The notes under the pieces: model-generated | The model's database searches: none | What the model saw: the letters and a program-made list of their open reading frames with translations, nothing else | Told to the model about the DNA's origin: nothing | Assembly: GCF_030063475.1 (NCBI RefSeq) | Contig: NZ_JASIRT010000016.1 | Coordinates: forward strand, 30,179-94,178 | Length of the DNA stretch: 64,000 bases | Source: Roseomonas sp. E05 | GTDB lineage: Bacteria; Pseudomonadota; Alphaproteobacteria; Acetobacterales; Acetobacteraceae | Direction: 5' to 3' | Made by a program: the position numbers and the translations under genes | In this document: one piece after another, positions 52,153 to 60,903 of the stretch | Layout of the letters: every line of letters starts with the position of its first letter | How positions within the stretch are numbered: the first letter of the stretch is position 1

Positions 52153-53637
52153 ATGACCGCCCCGACCGACATGACGCTCGCCGGCGCCCGCGCCGCGCTG
52201 GGCCGGCGCGAGATCAGCGCCGTCGAGCTGACGCGCGCCCATCTCGGCGCCATCGAGGCGCTGAACCCGCGGATCAACGCCTACATCACCACCACGCCCG
52301 AGCTGGCGCTGGCCCAGGCCGAGGCGGCCGATGCCGCGCTCGCCAAGGGCGAGGGGCGGGCGCTGACCGGCATCCCGCTGGCCATCAAGGACCTGTTCTG
52401 CACCGCCGGCACCCGCACCACGGCGGGCAGCCGCATCCTCGGCAGTTTCGTGCCGCCCTATGAGAGCACCGTCTCCGGCAACCTGCTGCGGGATGGCGCC
52501 GTGTTCCTGGGCAAGGCGAACCTGGACGAGTTCGCCATGGGCTCCTCCAACACCACCTCGGCCTTCGGGGCGGTGGAGAATCCGTGGAAGCGGCAGGGGG
52601 AGGAAGAGACCTTCCTGGTGCCCGGCGGCTCCTCCGGCGGCTCGGCGGCGGCGGTGGCGGCGCGGCTGGCGCTCGGCGCCACGGCGACCGATACCGGTGG
52701 CTCGATCCGCCAGCCGGCGGCCTTCTGCGGCATCGCCGGCATCAAGCCGACCTATGGGCGCTGCTCGCGCTTCGGCATCGTGGCCTTCGCCTCCTCGCTC
52801 GACCAGGCGGGGCCGGTGGCGCGCACCGTCGAGGACTGCGCCATCCTGCTCGGCTCCATGGCCGGCTTCGACCCGAAGGATTCCACCAGCGCCGACATCC
52901 CGGTGCCGGATTTCGCCGCCGCCTGCGCCCGTGGGGTGAAGGGGCTGCGCATCGGCATCCCGCGCGAGTACCGGCTGGACGGGCTGCCGGCCGAGATCGC
53001 CGCGCTCTGGGACCAGGGCATGGCCTGGCTGAAGGCCGAGGGCGCCGAGCTGGTGGAGATCAGCCTGCCGCACACGAAACACGCGCTGCCGACCTACTAC
53101 ATCGTCGCGCCGGCCGAGGCCTCCTCCAACCTGGCGCGCTATGACGGCGTGCGCTTCGGGCTGCGCGAGAACGGCGAGGACCTGAAGGACCTCTACGAGC
53201 GCACCCGCGCCGCCGGCTTCGGCGAGGAGGTGCGGCGCCGCATCCTGATCGGCACCTACGTGCTGAGCGCCGGGTACTACGACGCCTACTACCTGAAGGC
53301 GCAGCAGGTGCGGGCGCTGATCAAGCGCGACTTCGACCAGGCCTGGGACAAGGTGGACGCCATCCTGACCCCGGCAACCCCGTCCGCCGCCTTCGGGCGG
53401 GACGAGAAGCAGGACGACCCGGTGGCGATGTACCTGAACGACGTCTTCACGGTGACGGCGAACCTCGCCGGCATCCCCGGCCTCGCCGTGCCGGCCGGGC
53501 AGGACGCGAAGGGGCTGCCGCTCGGGCTGCAGATCCTGGGCAAGCCCTTCGATGAAGAGACTGTCTTCGCCGTCGGCAGCGCCATCGAGCGCGCCGCCGG
53601 CTTCACGGCGCTTCCGGCACTGAGGGCCGCGGCATGA
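52153..53637 (+). CDS. gatA: Aspartyl/glutamyl-tRNA amidotransferase subunit A
   Basis: A 494-residue amidase-signature protein, the glutaminase of GatCAB. Ser-cisSer-Lys triad: Lys in PLAIKDLFC, cis-Ser in [11 protein letters not shown] and nucleophile Ser in [12 protein letters not shown]. Further conserved is [29 protein letters not shown] 52153 has GGAG 9 nt upstream; GTG 52144, overlapping the gatC stop as GTGA, is the alternative start. Stop overlaps gatB (ATGA). Confidence 0.96.
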   Translation: MTAPTDMTLAGARAALGRREISAVELTRAHLGAIEALNPRINAYITTTPELALAQAEAADAALAKGEGRALTGIPLAIKDLFCTAGTRTTAGSRILGSFVPPYESTVSGNLLRDGAVFLGKANLDEFAMGSSNTTSAFGAVENPWKRQGEEETFLVPGGSSGGSAAAVAARLALGATATDTGGSIRQPAAFCGIAGIKPTYGRCSRFGIVAFASSLDQAGPVARTVEDCAILLGSMAGFDPKDSTSADIPVPDFAAACARGVKGLRIGIPREYRLDGLPAEIAALWDQGMAWLKAEGAELVEISLPHTKHALPTYYIVAPAEASSNLARYDGVRFGLRENGEDLKDLYERTRAAGFGEEVRRRILIGTYVLSAGYYDAYYLKAQQVRALIKRDFDQAWDKVDAILTPATPSAAFGRDEKQDDPVAMYLNDVFTVTANLAGIPGLAVPAGQDAKGLPLGLQILGKPFDEETVFAVGSAIERAAGFTALPALRAAA

Positions 53638-55088
53638 GCTACACGATCGAGGGCGCGACCGGCCCCTGGGAACTGGTGATCGGGCTGGAGGTCCATGCCC
53701 AGGTCACCTCGAAGGCCAAGTTGTTCAGCGGCGCCGCGACCGAATTCGGCGCCGAGCCGAACTCGCAGGTCAGCTTCGTCGATGCCGGCTTCCCCGGGAT
53801 GCTGCCGGTGATCAACCGCGAATGCGTGGCCCAGGCCGTCCGCACCGGGCTCGGGCTGAACGCGCAGGTCAATCTCTGGTCCCGCTTCGACCGGAAGAAC
53901 TACTTCTACGCCGACCTGCCGCAGGGCTATCAGATCAGCCAGTACCAGTTCCCGGTGATCGGGACGGGCGAGATCGGGATCGAGCTGGCCGACGGCACGA
54001 CCAAGCTGATCGGCATCACCCGCCTGCACCTGGAGCAGGATGCCGGCAAGTCGCTGCACGACCAGCACCCGACCAAGAGCTACATCGACCTCAACCGCTC
54101 GGGCGTCGCGCTGATGGAGATCGTCTCCGAGCCCGACATGCGCTCGCCGGAGGAGGCGGGGGCCTATCTGACCAAGCTGCGGCAGATCCTGCGCTATCTC
54201 GGCACCTGCGACGGCAACATGGAGCAGGGCTCGCTGCGCGCCGACGTGAACGTCTCCGTCCGCCGCGCGGGCGAGGGGTTCCGCACGCGCTGCGAGGTGA
54301 AGAACGTCAACTCCATCCGTTTTGTGATGCAGGCGGTGGAGGCCGAGGCGCGGCGGCAGATCGAGGTCTGGGAGTCCGGTGGGACGGTGGACCAGGAGAC
54401 GCGCCTGTTCGACACCACGCGCGGCGTGACGCGCTCCATGCGCTCCAAGGAGGACGCGCATGACTACCGCTACTTCCCGGACCCGGACCTGCCGCCGCTG
54501 GTGCTGGAACAGGCCTGGGTGGATGAGCTGGCGGCCGCCCTGCCGGAACTGCCGGACGCCCGCCGCGCCCGCTATGTCGGCGATTTCGGCCTGACGCCCT
54601 ATGACGCCCATGTGCTGACGCTGGAGAAGGAGACCGCCGCCTTCTACGAGGCGGTGGCGCAGGGCCGCGATCCGAAGATGGCCGCCAACTGGGTCACCGG
54701 CGACTTCTTCGCCGGTCTCAACCGGACCGGCCATTCGATCGGGGATTCGCCGGTCAGCGCGGAGAACCTCGGCGCGCTGCTCGACCTCATCAAGGACGGC
54801 ACCCTCTCCGGCAAGCTGGCCAAGGAGGTGCTGGAGGCGATGTTCGAGACGGGCAAGCCGCCCGCCGCCATCGTCGAGGAGCGCGGCCTCAAGCAGGTGA
54901 CGGATACCGGCGCGATCGAGGGCGTCATCGACGAGGTGATGGCGAAGAACGCCGACAAGGTCGCCGAATTCCGCTCGGGCAAGGAGAAGCTGTTCGGCTT
55001 CTTTGTCGGCCAGACGATGAAGGCCATGCAGGGCAAGGGCAACCCGGCCCTGGTGAACGATCTGCTGAAGAAGAAGCTGGCGGGCTGA
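53634..55088 (+). CDS. gatB: Aspartyl/glutamyl-tRNA amidotransferase subunit B
   Basis: A 484-residue kinase-like subunit that activates the acyl group on tRNA with ATP. Signature [10 protein letters not shown], then [67 protein letters not shown] and the [12 protein letters not shown] segment. The C-terminal helical tail domain (Yqey-like: [41 protein letters not shown] type) is intact. Full length. gatCAB is one unit. Confidence 0.97.
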   Translation: MSYTIEGATGPWELVIGLEVHAQVTSKAKLFSGAATEFGAEPNSQVSFVDAGFPGMLPVINRECVAQAVRTGLGLNAQVNLWSRFDRKNYFYADLPQGYQISQYQFPVIGTGEIGIELADGTTKLIGITRLHLEQDAGKSLHDQHPTKSYIDLNRSGVALMEIVSEPDMRSPEEAGAYLTKLRQILRYLGTCDGNMEQGSLRADVNVSVRRAGEGFRTRCEVKNVNSIRFVMQAVEAEARRQIEVWESGGTVDQETRLFDTTRGVTRSMRSKEDAHDYRYFPDPDLPPLVLEQAWVDELAAALPELPDARRARYVGDFGLTPYDAHVLTLEKETAAFYEAVAQGRDPKMAANWVTGDFFAGLNRTGHSIGDSPVSAENLGALLDLIKDGTLSGKLAKEVLEAMFETGKPPAAIVEERGLKQVTDTGAIEGVIDEVMAKNADKVAEFRSGKEKLFGFFVGQTMKAMQGKGNPALVNDLLKKKLAG

Positions 55089-55112
55089 CGCCCGGCGCCA
55101 CTCCGTGCTTCC

Positions 55113-55140
55113 CTCCCGGTCCTGACCGCAGGACCGGGAG
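55113..55140 (+). terminator. 11-bp hairpin between gatB and the GST gene
   Basis: CTCCCGGTCCT (55113-55123) and AGGACCGGGAG (55130-55140) pair perfectly around GACCGC. It may end gatCAB. No T-run follows, and the only ribosome-binding-site-like sequence of the next gene (GGGAGAG, 55136-55142) lies in its 3' arm, so it may also limit translation of that gene. Confidence 0.5.
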
Positions 55141-55152
55141 AGTCGCACCCCC

Positions 55153-55782
55153 ATGATCACCCTCTACACCTGGAACACCCCCAACGGCCGCAAGATCAGC
55201 GTGGCCCTGGAGGAGATGGAACTGCCCTATGCGGTGAAGGTCATCGACATCACCAAGGGCCAGCAGTTCGATCCCGAATTCCTCAAGTTCTCGCCGAACA
55301 ACCGCATCCCCGCCATCATCGACGACGAGGGGCCGGACGGGCAGCCGATCAGCGTCTTTGAGTCGGGCGCCATTCTCCTCTACCTCGCCGAGAAGACCGG
55401 GCGCTTCATGCCGAAGGACCTGCGCGGCCGCGTGGCGGTGTGGGAATGGCTGATGTGGCAGATGGGCGGCTTCGGCCCCATGCCCGGGCAATATCACCAT
55501 TTCCTCACGCGCCCCGAGGGGCCTGCGCGGGACTACGGGTTGGAGCGCTACGGCAACGAGACCAAGCGGCTCTATGGCGTGCTGGACAAGCGCCTGACCG
55601 GCCGCGACTTCGTGGCGACCGAGAGCGAGCCAAGCATCGCCGACTTTGCCATCCTCGGCTGGGCTTGGCGGCATGAGCGCCACCTCGGCAGCCTCGATTC
55701 CTTTCCGGCTGTCGCTGCCTGGTATGCGCTAATGATGGCGCGCCCGGCAGCGGCACGCGGAATGCAGGTGGCGTTGGCCTGA
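55153..55782 (+). CDS. Glutathione S-transferase family protein (YfcG/Nu-like)
   Basis: A 209-residue cytosolic protein with thioredoxin-like N-terminal and helical C-terminal domains. ITLYTWNTPNGRKISVALEEMELPY is the start of YfcG/Ure2p-like enzymes, in which TPNGxK replaces the usual Tyr/Ser site. Further: PNNRIPAIIDDEG, FESGAILLYLAEKTG and the Asn-capping box SIADFAILGWAW. Nu-class enzymes have disulfide-bond oxidoreductase activity with glutathione. Downstream of gatB but separated by a hairpin. Substrate not known. Confidence 0.9.
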   Translation: MITLYTWNTPNGRKISVALEEMELPYAVKVIDITKGQQFDPEFLKFSPNNRIPAIIDDEGPDGQPISVFESGAILLYLAEKTGRFMPKDLRGRVAVWEWLMWQMGGFGPMPGQYHHFLTRPEGPARDYGLERYGNETKRLYGVLDKRLTGRDFVATESEPSIADFAILGWAWRHERHLGSLDSFPAVAAWYALMMARPAAARGMQVALA

Positions 55783-55794
55783 CGATGGGCGGGG

Positions 55795-55816
55795 GCCGGC
55801 CCTTACGAGGGCCGGC
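55795..55816 (+). terminator. 9-bp hairpin after the GST gene
   Basis: GCCGGCCCT and AGGGCCGGC pair around TACG, 12 bp after the GST stop. No T-run, so a weak or Rho-assisted terminator is the most that can be said. Confidence 0.4.
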
Positions 55817-55888
55817 AACCCGCTGCGCCCCGGAGAGGGGGCGTGCACGGCCACTTGTGGCAAAATCCGAATTTTTTGGAGGGTCTGC

Positions 55889-55963
<75 letters not shown>

Positions 55964-55973
55964 GCGCAGGCGC

Positions 55974-56002
55974 TATCTAGCCTCCCCGGCAAGGCAGGGC
56001 AA
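55974..56002 (-). promoter_or_regulatory. Promoter of tRNA-Thr
   Basis: On the minus strand TTGCCC (56002-55997), 17-bp spacer, TAGATA (55979-55974), about 10 bp upstream of the tRNA. Good fit to the housekeeping promoter. Confidence 0.5.
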
Positions 56003-56079
56003 CTGCCTTGCATGGGGGTTGGTGGAAGAAATGCAGGGGGCGGGGCGGGAACCCGGAACGGGTACCGCCCTGGGCCCCT

Positions 56080-56322
56080 TCAGTGCACCAGGACGGGCAC
56101 CATCTCGTGCTGAAGAATCGCGGCAGTGGCGAGATTGGCGTCAGGCGCCGCGCCGATCTGCGTCCCATCGGCGGCGTGGATGGCCACGGCTTGGTTGCCG
56201 TCGACGAGAATGGGCCGGATATAGGCGATCTCCTCCGCTCCGAAGCGGGCCCATTCAGCCGGGGCAAGCTGCCGCAGCGCGTCGGCCGCGGTGAAGGAGC
56301 GAGTAGGCCCTTCCTTATTCAT
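56080..56322 (-). CDS. DUF1150 family small protein
   Basis: An 80-residue protein, MNKEGPTRSFTAADALRQL and a body (ADEIAYIRPILVDGNQAVAIHAADGTQIG type) that matches DUF1150, a family of short alphaproteobacterial proteins of unknown function usually found right after an hsp20 gene. Here the hsp20 gene is 176 bp upstream on the same strand. The pair is expected to be heat-shock induced. Role unknown. Confidence 0.8.
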   Translation of the reverse strand: MNKEGPTRSFTAADALRQLAPAEWARFGAEEIAYIRPILVDGNQAVAIHAADGTQIGAAPDANLATAAILQHEMVPVLVH

Positions 56323-56498
56323 GACATGGATTCTCCTTGTGCTGTCTCGCCTGGCGAGCCCAGCGAGCGACCATAGTCTCGCGTCTTGAGGCAGCTTTTC
56401 TTCCCCTGTTCACTCCTTCCGGTTTCCTCTGTCTGCCGCCCTGGAGGCAGCTTCGGACAAAGGATCTATATCCAGAATGAAGGACGGGGGGGGAAAGT

Positions 56499-56975
56499 TT
56501 ACCTGACCGTTGATGCGCCTTCGTCGACAGTGTCACGCTGCACCAGCGGCCGGCCACCCTGCGAACCACGGGTGCCGATGTGAATCGACTTCACCCGTAC
56601 CTCGGGCTGCGGGCGCTTGAGGTCGATGTGCAGCAGCCCGTTGTCCAGCCAGGCGCCCTCGACATCGATGCCCTCCGCGAGCACGAAGGCGCGCTGGAAC
56701 TGGCGCGCAGCGATGCCGCGATGCAGGAAGATCCGCCCTTCGGGCTCCTCGCGCTGCTTGCCGCGGACCACCAGCTGGTTGTCCTCCTGCGTGATCTGCA
56801 GGTCATCCATGCTGAAGCCGGCAACAGCCAGGGTGATCCGGAGGCGGTTCTCGCCCGTCTGTTCGATGTTGTAGGGCGGATAGCCATCGGCGTTCTTGGC
56901 CACGCGGTCGAGCATCTGCTCCAGATGATCGAAGCCAAGAAACAGGGGCGAGCCGAAAAGCGAAGAGCGAGACAT
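56499..56975 (-). CDS. Hsp20/alpha-crystallin small heat-shock protein
   Basis: A 158-residue chaperone that holds unfolding proteins. The N-terminal arm SRSSLFGSPLFLGFDHLEQMLDRVAK and the alpha-crystallin domain (about residues 34-130: YPPYNIEQTGENRLRITLAVAGF, DNQLVVRGKQ, GIAARQFQRAFVLAEGIDV, NGLLHIDLKRP) are of the IbpA/HspB type. The C-terminal tail lacks an obvious IxI motif apart from KSIHIG. GAGGAG lies 12 nt upstream of ATG 56975; the frame is open further upstream through a TTG at 57095. Confidence 0.93.
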   Translation of the reverse strand: MSRSSLFGSPLFLGFDHLEQMLDRVAKNADGYPPYNIEQTGENRLRITLAVAGFSMDDLQITQEDNQLVVRGKQREEPEGRIFLHRGIAARQFQRAFVLAEGIDVEGAWLDNGLLHIDLKRPQPEVRVKSIHIGTRGSQGGRPLVQRDTVDEGASTVR

Positions 56976-57041
56976 GGGGGAACGGAACTCCTCAGAAGCG
57001 AGCGAGCCTGCGGCAGGACCCGAAGCACCCTGCCTTGGCTC

Positions 57042-57074
57042 ATAAGTTGTGCAAACCAAGCGGTGATGCAAGGG
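57042..57074 (-). promoter_or_regulatory. Candidate heat-shock promoter of hsp20
   Basis: On the minus strand CCCTTGCA (57074-57067) and CAACTTAT (57049-57042) with a 17-bp spacer, about 70 bp before the hsp20 start. CTTG-type -35 sequences with such spacing fit RpoH promoters of alphaproteobacteria; a sigma70 reading (TTGCAT-N18-ACTTAT) is possible too. Confidence 0.35.
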
Positions 57075-57138
57075 GTCGTGCCGGCTGGCGGCCAAGGCAG
57101 TTGATGGCGCCGGGCGCGGCGGCTACAGCACCCTTTCC

Positions 57139-57672
57139 ATGTCCGATACCGATCTGCTGCCCATTCTCCTGGTGCCTGATGCGCGGCTCCGCGCCAAGGC
57201 GCGCCCCGTTGGCGCCGGCGACACCGACACGGTGCGCGCCCTGGCTCCGCGCATGCTGGCCACCATGTACAAGGCTCCGGGCATCGGCCTGGCCGCCCCG
57301 CAGATCGGCAGCCTGCTGCGGATGGTGGTGATCGACCTCCAGCCGGACGAGAAGCCGGAACCAATGGTCATGGTGAACCCGGAGATCGTCGCCGCCAGCA
57401 CGGAGATGGCGACGCGGGAGGAGGGTTGCCTGTCGCTGCCCAACCAGTACGCGGACGTGACGCGCCCGGCCCAGGTCAAGGTGCGCTGGCAGGACCTGGA
57501 GGGCGCGAAGCAGGAACGCACCGCCGAGGGGCTGCTGGCCACCTGCATCCAGCACGAGATCGATCACCTGAACGGGGTGCTGTTCGTCGACCACATCTCG
57601 GCGCTGAAGCGGAACATGCTGCTGCGCCGCCTGGCCAAGGAGCTGAAGGCCAGGACGCGGGACGGCGAATGA
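57139..57672 (+). CDS. def: Peptide deformylase
   Basis: A 177-residue metalloenzyme that removes the formyl group from new proteins. All three motifs are present: [10 protein letters not shown] (I), EEGCLSLP (II, metal Cys) and QHEIDHLNG (III, two His and the Glu). The C-terminal helix [18 protein letters not shown] is typical of Gram-negative type 1B enzymes. It overlaps fmt (ATGA), whose product adds the formyl group, the usual pair. Confidence 0.97.
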   Translation: MSDTDLLPILLVPDARLRAKARPVGAGDTDTVRALAPRMLATMYKAPGIGLAAPQIGSLLRMVVIDLQPDEKPEPMVMVNPEIVAASTEMATREEGCLSLPNQYADVTRPAQVKVRWQDLEGAKQERTAEGLLATCIQHEIDHLNGVLFVDHISALKRNMLLRRLAKELKARTRDGE

Positions 57673-58619
57673 CCCCGCTGCGCCTGGCCTTCATGGGCAG
57701 CCCCGACTTCGCGGTGCCGGCGCTGCGGGCGCTGCACGGGGCCGGGCACCACATCGTGGCGGTCTATACGCAGCCGCCCCGGCCCTCCGGCCGCGGGCAG
57801 AAGGAGACGCCCTGCGCGGTGCACCGCGCCGCGCTGGAACTCGGCCTGCCGGTGCGGAACCCGGCGCGGCTGCGGCGCGACGAGGCGGAACAGGCCGCCT
57901 TCGCCGCGCTGGGTCTCGATGCGGCCGTGGTCGCCGCCTATGGGCTGATCCTGCCGCCGGCCATGCTGCGGGCGCCGCGGCGCGGCTGCCTGAACATCCA
58001 TGCCTCCCTGCTGCCGCGCTGGCGCGGCGCCGCGCCCATCCAGGCCGCCATCCTGGCCGGCGATGCGGAAACCGGCGTCACCATCATGCAGATGGAGGAG
58101 GGGCTGGACACCGGCCCCATGCTGCTGGCCGGCCGGGTGCCGATCGGCCCGCGCGACGGCACGCCCGCCATCCATGACGCACTGGCCGCGCAGGGCGCCA
58201 CGCTGATCCTGCGCGCCCTGGCCGAGAACCCCGTGCCGCAACCCCAGCCGGAGGAGGGCGTGACCTATGCGCCCAAGCTCACCAAGGAGGACGGCCGGCT
58301 GCACTGGACCGACAGCGCCGCCGCCCTGGATCGCCGCGTCCGCGCACTGAACCCCTGGCCGGGCACCTTCTTCACGCATGATGGGGAGACGATCCGCGTC
58401 CTGCAGGCTGTGCCCGAGCCGCTGCCCGCCTCCGCCGCGCCCGCCTCCGCCGCGCCCGCCTCCGCCGCGCCCGGCGCCGTGCTGGACGACGCGCCGCGCA
58501 TCGCCTGCGGGGAGGGCGTGCTGCGCCTGCAGCGCCTGCAGCGCGCCGGGCGCGGCGCGATGGACGCCGCCGCCTTCCTGCGCGGCTACGCGCTCCCTCC
58601 TGGCATGGTCCTGGGCTGA
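57669..58619 (+). CDS. fmt: Methionyl-tRNA formyltransferase
   Basis: A 316-residue enzyme that formylates initiator Met-tRNA with 10-formyl-THF. N-terminal formyltransferase domain: [19 protein letters not shown], the folate/catalytic segment [21 protein letters not shown] (Asn, His) and [13 protein letters not shown] (Asp). The C-terminal oligonucleotide-fold domain has [35 protein letters not shown]. Inserted in that domain is a run of three 5-residue repeats (ASAAP), encoded by a 15-bp tandem repeat. Full length otherwise. Confidence 0.96.
   Translation: MTPLRLAFMGSPDFAVPALRALHGAGHHIVAVYTQPPRPSGRGQKETPCAVHRAALELGLPVRNPARLRRDEAEQAAFAALGLDAAVVAAYGLILPPAMLRAPRRGCLNIHASLLPRWRGAAPIQAAILAGDAETGVTIMQMEEGLDTGPMLLAGRVPIGPRDGTPAIHDALAAQGATLILRALAENPVPQPQPEEGVTYAPKLTKEDGRLHWTDSAAALDRRVRALNPWPGTFFTHDGETIRVLQAVPEPLPASAAPASAAPASAAPGAVLDDAPRIACGEGVLRLQRLQRAGRGAMDAAAFLRGYALPPGMVLG
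58428..58472 (+). repeat. Three tandem 15-bp repeats inside fmt
   Basis: GCCTCCGCCGCGCCC is repeated exactly three times (58428-58442, 58443-58457, 58458-58472), coding for ASAAP each time. It lies in a surface loop of the C-terminal domain and keeps the frame, so copy number could vary without killing the gene. Confidence 0.9.
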
Positions 58620-58624
58620 GCCAC

Positions 58625-59386
58625 ATGCCGCGCTACGCCCTGCTGGTGGAATATGACGGCGCCCCCTTCGTCGGCTGGCAGCGGCAGAGCAGCGGCCTTT
58701 CCATCCAGCAGGTGCTGGAGGAGGCCGCCGCGCCCCTGAACGGGGGGCAGCCCGCGCGCATGATGGCCTCGGGCCGCACCGATGCGGGCGTTCATGCCGT
58801 CGGGCAGGTGGTGCAGGTGGATCTGGGCCGTGAGCTGGCGCCCGAGCGCCTGCGCGAGGCCCTGAACTTCCACAGCCGCCCGCATCCGGTTTCGGTGGTC
58901 CGCGCCGCGCGGGCGCCGGAGGACTGGTTCGCGCGCTTCTCCTGCATCAAACGCGGCTATCGCTACCGCATCCTGAACCGCCGCGCCCGCCCGGCACTGG
59001 AGGCGGGGCGCGTCTGGCATGTCGCCCCGCCCCTGGACGCGGCGGCCATGCACGAGGCGGCGCAAGGCCTGCTCGGCCGCCATGACTTCTCGGCCTTCCG
59101 GGCGTCCTCCTGCCAGGCGAAGGACGCGCTGCGCACCCTCGACCGGCTGGACGTCACGCGCCAGGGGGACGAGATCACGGTGGAGACGGAGGCCCGCTCC
59201 TTCCTGCATCACCAGGTGCGCAACCTGGTGGGCACGCTGGTCGAGGTGGGCTTCGGGCGGCGGCCGGTCGCCTGGCCACGCGCCCTGCTGGAGGGGCGCG
59301 ACCGCACCGCCGCCGGACAGACCGCACCACCGGAAGGGCTGACCTTCCTCTTCGCCCGCTATCCGCAGCCGCTGGACTGGGGCTGA
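58625..59386 (+). CDS. truA: tRNA pseudouridine synthase A
   Basis: A 253-residue enzyme that makes pseudouridine at positions 38-40 of tRNA anticodon stems. The catalytic Asp is in ASGRTDAGVHAVGQVV; others are LLVEYDGAPFVGWQRQ, RYRYRIL-like strand (KRGYRYRILNR), and FLHHQVRNLVGTLVEVGFG. Five bp after fmt, so the def-fmt-truA run is one unit. Confidence 0.96.
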   Translation: MPRYALLVEYDGAPFVGWQRQSSGLSIQQVLEEAAAPLNGGQPARMMASGRTDAGVHAVGQVVQVDLGRELAPERLREALNFHSRPHPVSVVRAARAPEDWFARFSCIKRGYRYRILNRRARPALEAGRVWHVAPPLDAAAMHEAAQGLLGRHDFSAFRASSCQAKDALRTLDRLDVTRQGDEITVETEARSFLHHQVRNLVGTLVEVGFGRRPVAWPRALLEGRDRTAAGQTAPPEGLTFLFARYPQPLDWG

Positions 59387-59571
59387 GAGCGCTCTCCGAG
59401 GCTCCTGGCGCAAATGCGATGCGGGCCGGAGCCGATCGGCACCGGGGGGGCAGGGGAGCACGACACTGCCGGGGACTTCTTCACGGCCCGGCCGAGATTT
59501 TGAAATTGCGAATCTCTCGCATTTTCGGCAGGCCATCGGCCTTGGCCGTGGAATGAAGCGAGATCCGATCC

Positions 59572-60150
59572 TTGCAATGGCTTGATACACCCTCCCGCTA
59601 CGGTCTGGTGAGCCGGGTGCTGCACTGGGGCATGGCGCTGCTCTTCGCCTGGCAGTTCGCCGGAATGGTCGTGCGGATCACCGTCGGGCGATCGCCGCTG
59701 ACAGCCTTCATGGTGGGCAGCCATGGCGGCGTGGGCGTCCTGCTTTTTCTGCTGGTGTTGCTGCGCGGAGGCTGGAGCCTGCTCAACCGGGGGCGACGGC
59801 CGCACTATGAGCGCGGGCTTCCGGGCCTGGCGGCCCGGCTGGGGCACCTGGCGCTCTATGGGCTGATGGTCACGGTCCCGGCCCTGGCGCTCCTGCGGCA
59901 ATACGGTTCGGGCCGGGCTTTCGCCCCTTTCGGCATTCCGTTGATGCCGGGCTTCGAGGGACGGATCGAGAGCCTGGTGGCACCGGCCAACGCGGTGCAC
60001 GGGTTGCTGGCCTGGAGCCTGCTGGCCCTCGTGGGCGGACATGCCGCCATGGCGCTGGTCCATCGCTTTCTCTGGGGCGACGACATGCTGGCCCGCATGG
60101 CGGGTCGGCGTGGACGTGTCCGGGAGGTTGCACAGGCCGAGCGCGCCTGA
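59572..60150 (+). CDS. Cytochrome b561 family protein
   Basis: A 192-residue inner-membrane di-heme b-type cytochrome of the CybB/YodB group. Four membrane helices with heme-ligand histidines in RVLHWGMALLFAWQF, GSHGGVGVLLFLLVLLRGGW, HLALYGLMVTVPALALL, and HGLLAWSLLALVGGHAAMALVHRF. Likely a quinol-linked superoxide or electron shuttle protein by family. The start codon is taken as TTG 59572; the frame closes 18 bp upstream, and a GTG at 59608 would cut into the first helix. An inverted repeat GAGATT/AATCTC (about 59500-59520) lies before it. Confidence 0.85.
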   Translation: MQWLDTPSRYGLVSRVLHWGMALLFAWQFAGMVVRITVGRSPLTAFMVGSHGGVGVLLFLLVLLRGGWSLLNRGRRPHYERGLPGLAARLGHLALYGLMVTVPALALLRQYGSGRAFAPFGIPLMPGFEGRIESLVAPANAVHGLLAWSLLALVGGHAAMALVHRFLWGDDMLARMAGRRGRVREVAQAERA

Positions 60151-60400
60151 CGGGAGGGAGCACACCGGCGCAACAAGCCGGTTCTGGGAGAGCCCGGGCT
60201 TCGGACGGAGCGCGCTTCGCCTACCACTGGGCTGTGCAAAGCGGGCGAGCAGAAGGCGTCGCCGGGAAAAGGCCGGGTGGCGGAGCGAGTGCGACCGGAT
60301 TCGAACCTTCTCCATGTGAGATGCCGACGTGTCGTCTTGTTTCCGCACCATCCGCATGCTTCAAATATTCGTTGCATACACAGAGCGTCCGGTAGGCAAT
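60151..60400. other. Core-to-island junction region, possible attachment scar
   Basis: Non-coding. The sequence GTGGCGGAGCGAGTGCGACC followed by GGATTCGAACC (60277-60307) resembles the reverse complement of the 3' end of a tRNA-Ser-like gene, but the spacing is 5 nt too long and the T stem does not pair. To the right the composition drops in GC and a truncated gene begins, so the border of an acquired segment probably lies here. Confidence 0.35.
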
Positions 60401-60890
60401 TGAATCTTCAACAATCCCGTCTGTCGACGGTTCGTTCAGGACGAACCGGCACTCAACAGCTTCGATCGAACCTTGTTGCAGGAATCGACCAGGCTTCGCG
60501 AGGTTCTGGCGGAGCATGGCGGCGCATTCCTCCGGGCGGCGGCCATCTTCGCCGATGGCAACTGCAACACCGGGATCGCTGTGATGCGTAACGCGATCGC
60601 GCCGCACGGGACGCTGACCTGGCCGATCTCCACATACCTGCCGTTCCTGTGGTCGCCCGACAAGCGCATGTTCCTGAAGCCTACAGCCACTCGCGACTTC
60701 GTGGAGAGAATCGGCCATCGGTTCGCGATCGAGTATGACTCGGAGATCACGGCCGATGTGTATTGGAGCCTGCTCGACCTGGCTGACGATACGGCGGTGG
60801 GTATTGACGCAGCTCAACCCGGCCGACCGCATCGACGTGCAGAGCTTCATCTGGGTCGTAGGGGAGTATCGCGAAGAGAACCTCCCGTGA
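60401..60890 (+). pseudogene. Truncated and frameshifted gene upstream of the helicase
   Basis: The frame after a stop at 60401 reads VCRRFVQDEPALNSFDRTLL and continues NCNTGIAVMRNAIAP, LTWPISTYLPFLWSPDKRMFLKPTATRDFVERIGHRFAIEYDS, until about 60790. The same protein then resumes in another frame, from 60792: RRWVLTQLNPADRIDVQSFIWVVGEYREENLP and stop at 60888-60890. One inserted or two deleted bases explain it. No start codon and upstream region are missing, so the 5' part is lost. From memory this resembles the C-terminal half of a widespread uncharacterised protein (LTWP, FLKP and DVQSFIWV motifs); not confirmed. It ends 13 bp before the helicase start, so an operon before decay is likely. 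Confidence 0.65.
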
Positions 60891-60903
60891 TGGGCAGCGG
60901 GCG

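Noticed and set aside
60278..60345. A tRNA gene on the minus strand (GTTCGAATC present)
   Set aside because: T stem and acceptor stem do not pair and no anticodon arm is found; kept only as a possible scar.
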